Below are positions 1-10,537 of a stretch of 64,000 nucleotides of DNA, in pieces. The notes below the pieces were generated by a model, which did no database searches, had not been told where the DNA came from, and worked only from the letters and a program-made list of their open reading frames with translations. The stretch covers positions 4,402,001-4,466,000 of the forward strand of contig JAHCVI010000003.1 in the NCBI GenBank assembly GCA_019096155.1. Reading direction: 5' to 3'. The stretch comes from Staphylotrichum longicolle. Taxonomy: Eukaryota > Ascomycota > Sordariomycetes > Sordariales > Chaetomiaceae. How positions within the stretch are numbered: the first letter of the stretch is position 1; each line of letters begins with the position of its first letter. The translations under genes and the position numbers were made by a program.

Positions 1-1263
1 CTCCCCGGGGGCGACCCCAAGCCTCTCTCTCTCCCTGCGGTGCCCGTAGGGGCAGCCGATTACAACAGCATCCTGCGCAACTCTGCCTCCACCGAGTTCC
101 CCAACTCGACCGTAAACATCCTCCTCTCATCCTACAGCGGCACGCTTGAACGGGCTGGCGTCGAGACAGTCAACGCAAGCGACATCTTTCCATCGGGCGA
201 CTCCTTCATCCGCGGCGCGATGCAGGCGTGGGGCGAGCACTTGCACCTCGAGATCCGGCCGGAGGAGGTCTGGTTCACCATCCTCACGCAGCTCAACTTT
301 TACATGGAGGCCAACGCCGAGAAGGTCCGGAGCCTGTTTGTGAAGCACGAGGGCCAGGAGACAATCTATGTCGAAGATACCGATTGGACCACCGTGCTGT
401 GGCGGTTCGAGGACGAGATCCAGGCACGGGTGAAGACGCCCTGGCTGCGCGACTGGATTGCGCCAGACTTTTCCACGACCACGATGGACGACTTGATGAC
501 GGCAAACATCCTCATGATGGGACTCATGAAGGCGTACTTCAAGTATGAGGGCGGGATTATCTGCGGTCTGCCGAGCGTGACTCTGCTGGGAGAGAAGGAG
601 GACTGGCAGAAGCTGCTGGCGAGACTGGACAGGTTGGCCGAGTTTGGGGCCGAGCCGGAGGCGTATCGGACGAGACTGACGCCGATTCTCAAGAGGTTTG
701 TGCAGAGCTTTGATGCGCCGGACTCGGATGAGATTCGGAAGTTCTGGGGGCAGATTGTGTTTGCGTCGTACGAGGGAATGTGCGGAGCAGCACCGCTTGA
801 GTTGTCCGGCTGGATCACGGGGTTCTTGTTCTGGGACACCGAAGGCAAGCCGTTGGCTGGGCTCAACAAAGGGGGGAAGACAGGATTTGCGCTGGATGGA
901 GTGAGCTACGCTTGGCATGACATCCGGAAGCTCCCCGTGGGGTATGCAAAAGCGCCTTTCACCATGCGGGACTTTGGCGGCATGGAGAAGTTCCCGGCAT
1001 ATGTCGCTGCCGGCACACTGGGCAAGCGGATGGTCAAGGGGCCTGCCAAAGGGTATGCGGCGGCTCTCGCCAGGGTCGGGTTGGACACAGCAGTGGCTGC
1101 CAATGCCAGTGCCCACGGCACCCTTCGGCCGCTCTCGGCCTGGATGCTGTATGGACCGATGTATCCTCCTGGATCATCGCCGTCAGACCCGTACGATCAG
1201 GAGTTGATGTTGATTGCAGGGAGGACAAAGCAGTATCTGCAGGGCACTTGTGGCACTTGGTAG
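1..1263 (+). CDS. DUF4419-family protein, 5' partial
   Basis: The reading frame is open from base 1 to a TAG at 1261-1263, so the gene starts outside the window. The protein matches DUF4419, a fungal/bacterial family of unknown function. The diagnostic stretch is the block RPEEVWFTILTQLNFYMEAN followed by FVKHEG, then the TTTMDDLMTANILMM segment and the later GWITGFLFW segment, all in family order. No catalytic motif is known for the family. Bases 17-47 are a pyrimidine tract followed by an AG at 48-49, so the visible 5' end may be an exon that begins near base 50 rather than coding sequence running off the edge. Family membership is recognised from memory of its conserved blocks; function is unknown. 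Confidence 0.75.
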   Translation, partial: LPGGDPKPLSLPAVPVGAADYNSILRNSASTEFPNSTVNILLSSYSGTLERAGVETVNASDIFPSGDSFIRGAMQAWGEHLHLEIRPEEVWFTILTQLNFYMEANAEKVRSLFVKHEGQETIYVEDTDWTTVLWRFEDEIQARVKTPWLRDWIAPDFSTTTMDDLMTANILMMGLMKAYFKYEGGIICGLPSVTLLGEKEDWQKLLARLDRLAEFGAEPEAYRTRLTPILKRFVQSFDAPDSDEIRKFWGQIVFASYEGMCGAAPLELSGWITGFLFWDTEGKPLAGLNKGGKTGFALDGVSYAWHDIRKLPVGYAKAPFTMRDFGGMEKFPAYVAAGTLGKRMVKGPAKGYAAALARVGLDTAVAANASAHGTLRPLSAWMLYGPMYPPGSSPSDPYDQELMLIAGRTKQYLQGTCGTW

Positions 1264-1787
1264 TTGAGGATTGTTGATGTCCAAGGGAAGACAAAACGGG
1301 GAGTTGCATGGATGTGTGCGTGATGGTGCTCGACTGAGAGCCGGGCTGCAACCATTCAAGTTGTCCATCCATCACACTATCACGTCCAGAGGAGTCAAAA
1401 GAATGCACGACAGTCTGTGTCTTTATCACTAGATCAATTTCCCAGTATTATTGCTAGCCCAGCGCCAGTCACCCGCCCGTGTATCTGAACCGACCCGATG
1501 CGAACCCGGAACGAAACCCGAACCTGATGCACATGCTGCCAATCGATCCTGTATCCAAGAAGAAACCTGCGCCCACAATGCTCCCGACACAATGCATACC
1601 CGCCGCCCATGCGTATTAAGGACAAAAGAAAAACGAACGAAGGTGCGAGTCTAAGCCGAAACCCGAATACATCAATCTGTACAAGGAAAGACAACTTTTG
1701 TGTACGCCGTGACCCATCCCAGCCCGCCCACCCCGGGCCACGGCGCACAAAAGGAACACCAAGGACGGGAGAAGGGAAAAAAGAATC
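1264..1787. other. Convergent intergenic region
   Basis: This separates the stop codon of the DUF4419 gene from that of the coiled-coil gene on the other strand, so it should hold both 3' UTRs. Short open frames here have no recognisable protein character. Confidence 0.5.
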
Positions 1788-4169
1788 TCAAACATCGTCA
1801 ACGGCACCATCCATGCCGGCCTCGGACGCCGTCTGCGACTGGGCGAGGAAGTGTGAAGGCTTGCGCTGGGGACTGCCGCCTCTGCTCTGGCCAGGCATCG
1901 ACATGGTGCGGGCACGCCTGGATCCAGGCCTCGGGATCAACCTCGACCGCGAGCGCTGCTCCTCGAGCGCCGGGCGAGCCTGTTCCTTGGAGATGACCAG
2001 CCCCTGAGTGATCGACATGAGCTCGCCGTTCTCGACGGCACACATGCTGGGCCAGACAACGAGCAGGATCTCATCTGGGTCGATCTCGCCGTCCATCATC
2101 TCGTCGTCGGGGTTGTGCGAGGTGGCATCGTCCCGCAGCACACCGCTGCTGCTGCCGCCGCCGCCACCATTGTCCGCAGCGTCGGCCGCGCCCTTGGCGC
2201 TCTCCGACGACGGCGCCTCCGTCGCCTCGACCGTCTCCAGCCTGTCGTCCACCACCGCGTCGTCCGTGTCGTCCGTCGTATGCGGCACCCCGGCGTCCCG
2301 CTCCGCCGCCTCGGCAAACTCGGGCAGCTCCAGCACCTGCCAGTCAAAGTCGTCGTACGGCGGGCCAAAGTACGGCTCGATCTTCATCTGCGCGAGCTGG
2401 ATGCGCATCCACTGCTCGCAGGCCAGCCGGCACGCGGCCTCGAGCCCGGAGCAGAAGGCCTCGAACTGCAGCGCGCCCAGAAGGTGCTGCACGAGCCACG
2501 ACACCTCTCGCACGACCATCTTGACGCGCCGCGCGCCCTGCTCGACCTGCCGCTCGGGCATCATGGCCACGAGCGTGGCGCGCATGTGCGCCTCGCGCGT
2601 CGGGTCCTCGTCCTCGAGCGCCCGGAGGAACTTGACCAGGTTCTCGTCGTCGTCGTCGAGGAGGTAGACGGGGCGGAAGAGGTGCTTGTGCATGGCGCGG
2701 GACAGGACGGCGAGCACGGCGCTGATGCGCATGCCCTTGGCGGCGGGCGTGTTGGACTGCGGGAGCGGGATCTGCAGCTGGGTGGCGTGCTTGAGGTAGG
2801 GCGAGTTTCGCAGGTTGGTCCAGCAGGACGGGTCCGAGAGGATCTGTTCGTCGATGTCTGGGCGGAAGGTCCCCTCGACGAGGGTCACGATGGTAGTCCA
2901 GATCTTGTCGAGGACCGTTACGCTGTGATTGGGTCAGTGAAACCATGCAAGTGTTGGAAAAAGAGGCTCTAAAACTTACTAGGTATCGTCGTTCTCGCTG
3001 TGCAGGACGATGCGGTACTGCTCCAGGTCGGTGAGCTTCCCGGTGGTGTTGACCAGGTTCTGTCTTGTCTCGTCGAGCTGCCCCTGGAGGTCCCGGCCGT
3101 GCGCCTCCGCCTTGTCCGCCCGCTCGCCCTCGGCGGTGAGCTTGCCGTGGAGATCCTCGATCTCGACGTTCTTGTCCTCGACCGTCTGCTGCAGAGAAGC
3201 GATCTGCTCCTCGGCCGCCCGCAGCGACTCCTGCAGGCCCTCAATCTCGTTGTTCCTCTGGACGATGGTCTCGTTGAGCGACGCAATCTCTTGCCTCGCC
3301 GCCTCGAGCTCCTCCTCGAGCTTCTGCTTCTCCTCCTCCAGGGTGGCAATCCTCTCCTTCAGCGAAGCGATCTCGGCTTCGTTGTCCGCCTTCACCTGCT
3401 CGAGGCCCGCCTTGGCGGTCTCAAGATCGGCCACATTCCCTTTGAGCGTCTCAATCTCGGCCTCGTTGTTGGCCTTGACCTCTTCAAGACCCGTCTTGGC
3501 CTCGGTGAGCGCTGCGATCTCCTCGGCGGCTTGGGCAGCAGCGGCAGCAGCGGCCTCCTCGCCATTTTTCTTCTCCTCCTCCACGGCGGCCTTGGCCGCC
3601 TCAAGATCGGCGTACTGCTTGGAGGTTGTTTCTTGAAGCTCCGCGTAGGCCTTAGCTGTGGTGTCTTGAAGCTCTTCATACGCCTTGGTCGTCGTGTCTT
3701 GGAGGTCGGCATACGCCTTGCTGGTGGTGTCCTGGAGGTCTGCGTACTCCTTGGCGGTGTGTTCTTGGAGGTTCGCATACTCCTGGGCCGCAGTAGAGGC
3801 TGCTTCGGCGGCGAGCCTCTTCTCCTCGTCGAGGTTCTTCTGCGTGTCCTCGAGGTCCCCTTGTAACCTGGTCCTGGCGGCGGTGAGCTGGACAATCTCC
3901 TGCACCTTCTCCTGGACCAGCAGCTCGAGGTCCTTCTTCTCTCCCTCTAGCACGCCCTTCTGTGCCTCGAGCTCATTCCGGAACTTGCGGTACTCCTCGA
4001 GCACGACATGGTGGGAGCTGGAGAGCTTGTTGTTTTGCTCCTTGACGTACAGAAACTCGCTGAAGACGTCGGCAACGAGCTTGTAGTTGGGATCCGACGT
4101 CAAGTCGCGGATGGCCCGGACCAGGCCGTCGACTGCTTGAGTCGGGTCGGCGCCGATGTGAGAACCCAT
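1788..4169 (-). CDS. Long coiled-coil protein with hendecad and 28-residue repeats (2 exons)
   Basis: Exons are 4169-2980 and 2922-1788, separated by a 57-bp intron with donor GTAAGT and acceptor CACAG. The phase is right (2 bases plus 1) and the joined protein is 774 residues. I start at the ATG at 4169 (MGSHIGADPTQ); the frame is open further upstream to 4670 but reads as Pro/Ser-rich 5' leader. Residues 1-60 form a short globular start. Residues about 55-390 are almost continuous heptad/hendecad coiled coil: six 11-residue units at 130-195 and two 28-residue units at 227-282. The second exon has a helical region, a Gly/Ser/Asp linker and a conserved-looking segment around EIDPDEILLVVWPSMCAVE before an Arg/Ser-rich tail. 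No enzyme motif is visible. It resembles fungal structural or scaffolding proteins of unknown role. Confidence 0.8.
3324..3491 (-). repeat. 84-bp coding repeat (28 residues, four heptads)
   Basis: Two tandem copies (residues 227-254 and 255-282) share the core GLE[E/Q]VKA[N/D]NEAEI, then a more diverged second half. This looks like a later duplication in the same coiled coil, of a different period from the hendecads. Confidence 0.75.
3600..3782 (-). repeat. 33-bp coding tandem repeat (11-residue hendecads)
   Basis: Five near-identical units and one degenerate unit encode the pattern [E/A/Q]-Y-A-x-L-Q-[D/E]-T-T-x-K at residues 130-195 of the coiled-coil protein. Tyr at position 2 and Leu at position 5 are kept in all units. 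The period is exactly 11 residues, which suits a right-handed coiled coil. Confidence 0.85.
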
Positions 4170-6004
4170 CTTTGGCTTGGAGGCGGAGTGACTCGAAGGA
4201 GCAGCCGGTGGTGGGCTGGGGCCAGTGCTATGGGGATGGGAGTAAGGGGAATTCTGGACCTTGGCGGTAGCCAGCTTGGATGTGTCCTCTGGGGGGTGAT
4301 GGGGACAGCTGAAAGAGAAAGACGAAGGGATAGGGTTCTGTGGTGCCCTGATGAAATCTGGATGAAGGATGTCGTGGGTCTCAAGATGGTCTGCTGTCCA
4401 ATCTCGGAGCGAGTCCGTGGATGGAGATGTTGTGCGGCAGTAGAATTGGACGACGCTCGGTTGGCTATATACCGGAACGACGCCTTGACCGCGTGTGGCC
4501 CCCTTTCGCCTAAGGCGGCACTGGCACTGATGCAGGCATCCCGAGTGACGACGGGGAGGCTGAAGGAAGGGGACATCTGGGGTGGCTGGCATTGAGTCAC
4601 CACGCGAGCAATCACCAAGCAACAACAGATCACCAGACGGGTGCGGTGCCCAGTCTCCCGATGTCCACAATCTGCCAAATTGTCAAATTGTGGGTGTCAA
4701 TTGGGCTCGAAGCATCCGCAGAGGGCGCAGAGTGGTTCGTTCCAGGGGTCCCACCGGCCTGGCTGGCCCATCAGAGCGTGCCAGATGTGGCAGCATCAAC
4801 GGAGCCCAACGTCCAACCACACACCTGCAGCTTCCAAACAGCCCCAGCGGCAGGCCGGTAGCCAGGGGAGGGCATGCTCCGGCATTGTTCGCCCGCTGTT
4901 TGTGTTGTGTGTCGTCCATCTCATCTCGCTCTGGTGCAAACCGCCTCGCCAATCTGCACGGCCTGGCTCGAAACAGGCTTGGGCCGCTTGGTTGTCGTTG
5001 ACGGGGCTCCATCGAGGCTCTTGACGTGGCAGCATTTGTCGCCAGCGCTCTGCCGCAGGGGGCCCCTTGGCGTTGATTGGACCCGCTCCCGCCCCGTCTG
5101 ACCCCACAGACTTGCAGCGCCAGCAATGAAGGGGGAAAGGTTCGGGGGCTCCAGGCATGATCCGTGATGCTGGCTCTGTTGTGAAGATGCCAGATCGAAG
5201 AACCCTCGTCGATGGCCCCCTCAGCCTGCATTAAACTACCTCTGACTGGTTAGCCCTGGCACCCAAATCTCCACCGCGTCTCAACTGCTCGGCCGCCGGC
5301 GCCGGTGAACTGGGTCCTAGCAGCCCCGGCAACGGCTCCCGCCAACCGCGTTGCGGGCCGGGCCTCGAGCCAAGACTTGGGCTCAAGGCCAGCGCCCAAA
5401 TCAGACGCACGACCAGCTGGCAGCACCGCCGGATGCCCATTGATAAGGTAAGCCCAGCCCGTCGCAGCCTGAATTGCCTGGCCCTGAAGCCGGAATGCAT
5501 TGTTCCAAAAACGACTGCTCCATTTCGCCTCCGTGCCACGTCGACTGTTGACCTTGATTCCTCGGCTGAAGCTTTGATTCCGATCCCCGATCCTTATCCT
5601 AGAAAGCGGCCCAGTCCACCCCCGCCCAGCCGAGGCTGACATTCGCACCCGCCTTGTCACACACCGCCTTACCCCTGAACCACTCTCCTTTGCTCTCCAC
5701 GGTGGACCTCTCAGCCCCAACCTCTCGTTGTCCCGTGACCTGTGTGCATCGAGTCCCCGAGACTTCATGGCCACACTGATCAGGCGGTCTATGCGGTGCG
5801 GCTGGCGGCGGCGCAGAGGAATTCTCTCCGTCTATCCGTAGTTTTGTCTGTGACTTAACTGGTCATGCTGGGCAACTCCTAGATCACACAAAGTAAGGTA
5901 CATAGTAGGTACCGAGGTGTTGAGTCATGCAACCCAGTGCACGTACGCCCCCGCCGACAAGTAACCCGGGTTCCAGTTTCAATTTGAGATATTGAAAGAG
6001 CAAA
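4170..6004. other. Long intergenic region upstream of the coiled-coil gene
   Basis: About 1.8 kb without a supported gene. It should contain the promoter and 5' leader of the coiled-coil gene, and the 3' side of the Copia-derived locus. Open frames in it are GC-driven and lack domain or codon signatures. Confidence 0.45.
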
Positions 6005-6270
6005 CTACCCCGATAAATACATCACACAATGGAGCTCAAAAGACCCCAAGCGGCGGATCTGCCCGACGAACCAGCCGTCGAGCCCCGCTTCTTTCTCCTC
6101 CAGAGTAACTCAGTTGCTCAAACTCACCGCCTTCCAGCCAATGCCGTCAACTCTGTCAGGGTCGGAGACCTTGTCAATACCAGGTGAAACCGGTTTCTGG
6201 ATCCTGAAATTGCTGACGTTGTCGTGTGTTTCTTCCTCCACCGTTATTCCTCGGTAGTTTGAGTCTGCGC
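6005..6270 (-). pseudogene. Out-of-register continuation of the Copia-derived reading frame
   Basis: On the minus strand, just where the upstream frame ends at 6244, a second frame reads as ordinary protein (GITVEEETHDN, FRIQKPVSPGIDKVSDPDR, VDGIGWKAV). It meets a TGA at 6112-6110 and resumes in the same frame (VTLEEKEAGLDGWFVGQIRR) to a TAG at 6007-6005. Linking it to the upstream frame needs one added base, and the TGA interrupts it once. The simplest reading is the C-terminal part of the same gene, damaged. An alternative is a spliced tail, because GTGAGT overlaps the TGA region, but the possible intron is too short (about 30 bp). Confidence 0.35.
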
Positions 6271-7038
6271 CTGGGCCTGGTTGTTGAGGGTTTGTTTGTA
6301 TGCCTCCCAGGCCTGTTGTTTAGCAACAGGCCAGAGGACCCAACGAGCCATGGGACCCTCCATCATGTCAAGAGAGCTGGCCTGCCCAGGACATTCAGGG
6401 TGTCCAGGCAGATCCAGAACGCCAAATTTGAGTCCGGCAATTTGACAACTGGCACAAAACAAGGCAAAGATGCCATGTCCAGATTGCGTAAGAACTCCGT
6501 TTCTGTGCCCCTCGTCCCAGCTGGCGAGGTCAGGAAAAAGCGCCCATCCTACTCCTGTAAAACGCAGGGCACAAACCAAGTTATGGGCCATTGTGGGAAT
6601 GTAGAGGACTCGTTCGAGTATAATATCGCCTTCGGATTTCGACACTGAGTTTTCAAGGTACTGTTGTACCTTGAGACGCACCGTTCCAATCCCCTTGATA
6701 CTCACTGGGGATATCTCTGGCTGCTGCAGGAAACCATTTATGTTGCAAGTGCTGCGATGTTCATCGAAGTCTTCGTACGTCCCGCTGACAAACCACGATT
6801 TGTCGTTGGTAACACTGAGGAGGGCGGTGAACATAGGTAAGCATACATATTGGCAGAACAATACGGGGTTGAGTGAGGTAGACGAGCGTGGATGAGCACC
6901 GAACTCACTGAAAAGGCATTCATCGACTCCCTCACCCCCGGGACGTGCCGACGACCAGACCCAGCAATTTGAAAGAGCAGGTTGCGTTTGCCGAGCCTCA
7001 GTAGGGCCTTCGGCGTTTCTCGAGCGGGAGGGTGACAT
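6244..7038 (-). CDS. Copia-type Pol beta-barrel-derived protein, probably disrupted
   Basis: The segment NDKSWFVSGTYEDFDEHRST, then IKGIGTVRL, then ERVLYIPTMAHNLVC follows the order of the beta-barrel domain found in Ty1/Copia Pol proteins, which fungi also carry as stand-alone genes. The upstream NCWVWSS resembles the first strand. The catalytic DSGA-type protease motif is absent. There is no integrase or reverse transcriptase and there are no LTRs nearby, so this is not an active element. I start at the ATG at 7038; an open TTG precedes it. The stretch between NCWVWSS and NDKSWF contains good donors (GTGAGG, GTGAGT) and a CTCCTCAG acceptor. Joining them is one base out of phase, so the model is either unspliced or broken. 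At the 3' end the protein-like frame continues one base out of register (see 6005-6270). Confidence 0.45.
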   Translation of the reverse strand: MSPSRSRNAEGPTEARQTQPALSNCWVWSSARPGGEGVDECLFSEFGAHPRSSTSLNPVLFCQYVCLPMFTALLSVTNDKSWFVSGTYEDFDEHRSTCNINGFLQQPEISPVSIKGIGTVRLKVQQYLENSVSKSEGDIILERVLYIPTMAHNLVCALRFTGVGWALFPDLASWDEGHRNGVLTQSGHGIFALFCASCQIAGLKFGVLDLPGHPECPGQASSLDMMEGPMARWVLWPVAKQQAWEAYKQTLNNQAQAQTQTTEE

Positions 7039-7856
7039 CTTGCGGAGAGGCAAGTTTCAAGGTCTCAGGCGAGATGAAGCCGAATCTGGTGTTTGTGTGG
7101 GTGGTTGACATTGGGCAAATACGGGACGCAAGATTGGGCTAGGGGAGAGGACGACAGATTTTAAAGGTGATATCTTGTGCGAGTGTTGGCCACCGTTCAT
7201 CACATCAGGTGCCTAAGTACTTTTTCAATCCTGCGCGTGCCAACCAACATCACGTCTTTCTGTGCTCTTGATATGAACGGCCAACTTGCGTTTTCACTTG
7301 ACTCTTTGTCCTCTTTTTCTGGGCACGGGATCAGAGACTCATGTGAGAGACCGAACTTTCCCAAAGTTCCACCAACTGTGACCTGACGTTTGTTATCATG
7401 ACAGTTGTGCCGCATGTTGGTTGGTTGGGCCAGAACTTGTTCAAGGAGAAAGCTGGCTTTGAAACACTTGCTACTTTGAAAAACAGATACTGTGCGCCAA
7501 CAGAACATTTGGATCCCCACTACACGTAAAGTTGTAGCTTGTGATATCTTTAAACGGCTCCAACCAGGTATGGACCTTTTGGTTGGAGCCACCGAGCTGC
7601 CCCCCAAAGTTAGCAGTGTTGGCCTCGCTTTGGCAATATTGCGGAAACAACGCTGAGAGGGCATGCCGGATTTGCACCCTCGCGCATGTGCATGGGGTCA
7701 CCCTCATCACCTCGCCGACCATCGACATCGAACCAGGCAAACCACGCGGCGTGGCATCTGCCTCCAGAGTAGCATGGCCATTCAGATAGCTCCTGATTCT
7801 TTTCCACACCAGTACAGTGGGTATACATCAGTAATCCACGTCTTGCCGCACAAATC
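7039..7856. other. Intergenic region
   Basis: It lies between the 5' end of the Copia-derived gene and the 3' end of the APH-fold gene, both on the minus strand. I see no supported gene in it. Confidence 0.45.
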
Positions 7857-8744
7857 TCAGTAACCCCGCCTCAAGGGGGCAGGGGTCAACAATTCTCTCA
7901 CCCTTCTCGGCCAGTCGTCGTTCCAGACAAAATCGACAAAGGCCGCGGCATACTCCCGGTAACTCGGGTACCACCCGGCCTCCTCCCAATCCAACGCAGC
8001 CGTGACACGCGATTTCTCGCCGTTTTCATCCGGGCTTCCGCTGTCTGGCGGGGCAACGACCTGCGAGACCAGGACATTCTTGCGCTGGAGATCGTCGTGC
8101 GTAAACACGCTGGGGTGACCGGCCAGGGCGGTAGGGAGATGGCGCTCGAGGAACTCGGACGTCCAAGGCTTGTACCCGTTTGACTCCCAATTGCTGCGCG
8201 ACCGCCTCGCCATGGCCACGGAGAAATCTCTCTCCTCTCGGAACGGACCGTTGAGCTCGGGTGCGGGTTCGGCCGACGAGAAGAAGCGGTGCCGCAAGGG
8301 GCCGCCCGTGACATTGCCAAAGACCCCGGGGGAAGGGATCTGGCGCACCTGGGTGAAAATGTCCCGCAGCCGGCCAGCGATGTTGAGTTTGTTGTGCTCC
8401 GAGAGGCCATCCCAGACGGTGCTGAGCTGTGTGCCCTGTTTGAATTCCATGACCAAGAACAGCCGGTTGCCCTCGCGGTACATGGCGTAGAGCCGCGGCG
8501 CCGGAACGGAGGGGTACTTGGCGAGCAGCAAGAGGGCGTGGCCTTCGTTTTCGGACACCCAGGCCGGCACACCATACTTGACGACGAGTCTTTCCCTGAC
8601 GAGAACAACCCGTTGATAGGTGTCGTCGGCGATGCCCGGGAAGGTCTGGTCGGCTGCAACAATCTCGTCCATGGACGGGAGCGGACGAGGCAACTCGCCA
8701 GGATCGCAGAAAAAAGCGAGCGTTGGCCCGGTGATGGCCCCCAT
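7857..8744 (-). CDS. APH-fold phosphotransferase-like protein, 295 aa
   Basis: A member of the aminoglycoside phosphotransferase/choline kinase-like superfamily, in one exon. The Brenner-like catalytic motif is FTHDDLQRKNVLV (H216, D217, N223). The metal-binding Asp is in ALDWEEAGWYP (D252). The N-terminal lobe has LVVKYG at about 53-58 and an E-containing helix (ENEGHALLLLAKY), then the hinge LFLVMEF. In fungi such genes are numerous and rarely involve antibiotics; the substrate cannot be told from sequence. The C-terminus (TPAPLRRGY) is shorter than in many relatives, which usually continue with one more helix. The start is the ATG at 8744. ATP-dependent small-molecule phosphorylation is inferred from the family. 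Confidence 0.85.
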   Translation of the reverse strand: MGAITGPTLAFFCDPGELPRPLPSMDEIVAADQTFPGIADDTYQRVVLVRERLVVKYGVPAWVSENEGHALLLLAKYPSVPAPRLYAMYREGNRLFLVMEFKQGTQLSTVWDGLSEHNKLNIAGRLRDIFTQVRQIPSPGVFGNVTGGPLRHRFFSSAEPAPELNGPFREERDFSVAMARRSRSNWESNGYKPWTSEFLERHLPTALAGHPSVFTHDDLQRKNVLVSQVVAPPDSGSPDENGEKSRVTAALDWEEAGWYPSYREYAAAFVDFVWNDDWPRRVRELLTPAPLRRGY

Positions 8745-10141
8745 GATGATGCGGTGCAGGTCTGGTGTCCAGAGTGGCCAGAATTACCTTGAAAGGGTTT
8801 CAAAGCTGTATACAATAACTCGATGCTTGCTGAGGTGCAGCTGGGCAATGGGCTGGCATCCCACGAAAATATGGCACCTGAGGTGACGAGGCCGCAGCAA
8901 TGCTCGGGTGTGCCCAGCCAGTGATTTCAACTCCTGGTGTTCCTGTGCCCCGCCGTTGCGTTCACCAAGAAGAAAGTAACTCAGAAACTGACCTCGGAAG
9001 GCATTGCCGCGCCATAACAGCATTGTATATGCAGTTGGTTTGGAAGTGGCTGGAGATTGTGCCTCTACTTCATATCGAGGTCACTTGCAAGCTCGTCTGA
9101 CGCCCCGCATATCTTTGTCAGGCGGCGAGGAAGAAGCCTCATAAGCTTGCTATGTTAGTGGAATTTAAGGAATTGGGGTGTATGTGTGCACCATCGTGGA
9201 ATGGTCATTCGTAGGTGGTCAAACCAACACACAACTTTCGACCTTCATCCCTGAACGACCTCATGAAAGTGGAGGAAGTCACCGGCTGGTGGGACTCCGA
9301 GTCAACTGATATGGTGCACCCGACATGTCAACATGCATCGGTTCACTGTAATTCAAGTGTGGGCTTTGCGAGGAGGAGTTTTTATGGAAGTTGCGGCCTG
9401 AAAGCCAGCCAACGACAGAGACAGAGCCACATGTCAGCCAGCCACCGGACGTGTGCTCTCGTGTTGCAACAAAGTTTTTCGCATCAGCCATGCTGGCGGA
9501 CGTCCGAATATCACCAGTGGCGCCGCCTCAATGCATGCAGCCCATTCCGTCGAGGGCTCGATATGCGCCGATGCCCAAATCCGGGTACGCGGATCTTCCA
9601 GCCCGTGTCATCTCAGGCCTCAAGGTGAACCTTCCTAATCTGCCCTCTCTTGCTCCGAGACCATCTTGGCCTCGTGCTGGGCCGGATCTACATGTCCCCT
9701 TGGTCCAAGTCAGAGTGTATTCTCTGATACCTCGCCCCAGCCCTGACGTTCATCTCGACCCCATCCCTTGCAGTCGGTTTGAGGCGGTGTTGATCCCCAG
9801 CTGAACGTCATTGGTTCCGGCATATTGCGGAACGCCGGATAAACTCTCGTGACAGTCCGGGTCGAAAGACGAAGAGGTAGCTGATGTTTCAGCCCTGCAT
9901 CGAGGCAGTGGGCGAAGAGAGCGAGGTCGAGCGGCGGGCTATGGAGAATGAGGCGATGGCACCGTTGAACTGGCGCTGACGATCCGTCCGAATCTTAAAT
10001 CGCGGTCGTCATCCATCACTGACGCGCCTTGCACTCTCCCTGCCGTCCCGAACCAGCTCGTTGTGTGTCGCGCGACGGGGACCCATCAAGTCCCCAGCGC
10101 CGCGCGGTGGTTTAGATCAAACGACGAATCAGTCTGTGAGA
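8745..10141. other. Intergenic region
   Basis: About 1.4 kb upstream of the APH-fold gene and downstream of the small MGGC protein. I see no supported gene, repeat or RNA. Confidence 0.45.
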
Positions 10142-10537
10142 TCACATCATCTGGAAAAAGTCCAAGCGTTCCTGTTCCTCCTGTTCGGCTTTCCTCCGGC
10201 GGGCGGCTTCCTCAGGGTCGTCAACGCCTTCGTCTTTCAGCTTGGGGTCATCAGAATATGGGATTGGTGTCTTTGCGGATGAGGAGTCAGCCCAACTGGT
10301 ATCTACCGGGGTGGAGTAGGCCGAATATACCGGATTGACATAGGGACGGACTGGGACGCCTCTGAATGTGGGCGGGGTGTATCGGGAGCGCTGGACAGGG
10401 AGCGGAGGTTTCTCTGGGTCGAACCCGATGCTCTCGGTGCCACTCTCCCTGGGCTTCTCGTCCGAATATCTGAAGGCAGGAACCGGTGTTTGGCGCTTTT
10501 TCCTCCAGAATCGGAGGGCCTGGAGACAACCGCCCAT
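10142..10537 (-). CDS. Small protein with MGGC N-terminus, 131 aa
   Basis: A single-exon frame starting at the ATG at 10537. It is polar and Pro-rich (PVPAFRYS, PPLPVQRSRYTPP) and ends in a charged helix (DDPEEAARRRKAEQEEQERL). It begins Met-Gly-Gly-Cys and is followed by a basic stretch (RFWRKKRQ). This is the layout of a dual N-myristoylation (Gly2) plus palmitoylation (Cys4) membrane anchor with basic support. The acylation is inference; no domain is recognised. The same frame is open for another 102 codons upstream to 10843, but that part has low-complexity character and the ATG at 10537 gives the more credible protein. Confidence 0.65.
   Translation of the reverse strand: MGGCLQALRFWRKKRQTPVPAFRYSDEKPRESGTESIGFDPEKPPLPVQRSRYTPPTFRGVPVRPYVNPVYSAYSTPVDTSWADSSSAKTPIPYSDDPKLKDEGVDDPEEAARRRKAEQEEQERLDFFQMM

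Noticed and set aside
4170..4670. N-terminal extension of the coiled-coil gene by 167 codons
   Set aside because: The frame is open but Pro/Ser/His-rich and unlike the rest; the ATG at 4169 is the better start.
6029..6187. 52-codon plus-strand frame starting MELKRPQAADLP
   Set aside because: Lies opposite the more protein-like minus-strand continuation of the Copia-derived gene; no domain.
6244..7038. Intact Copia retrotransposon
   Set aside because: No LTRs, integrase, reverse transcriptase, RNase H or target-site duplications could be seen in the surrounding sequence.
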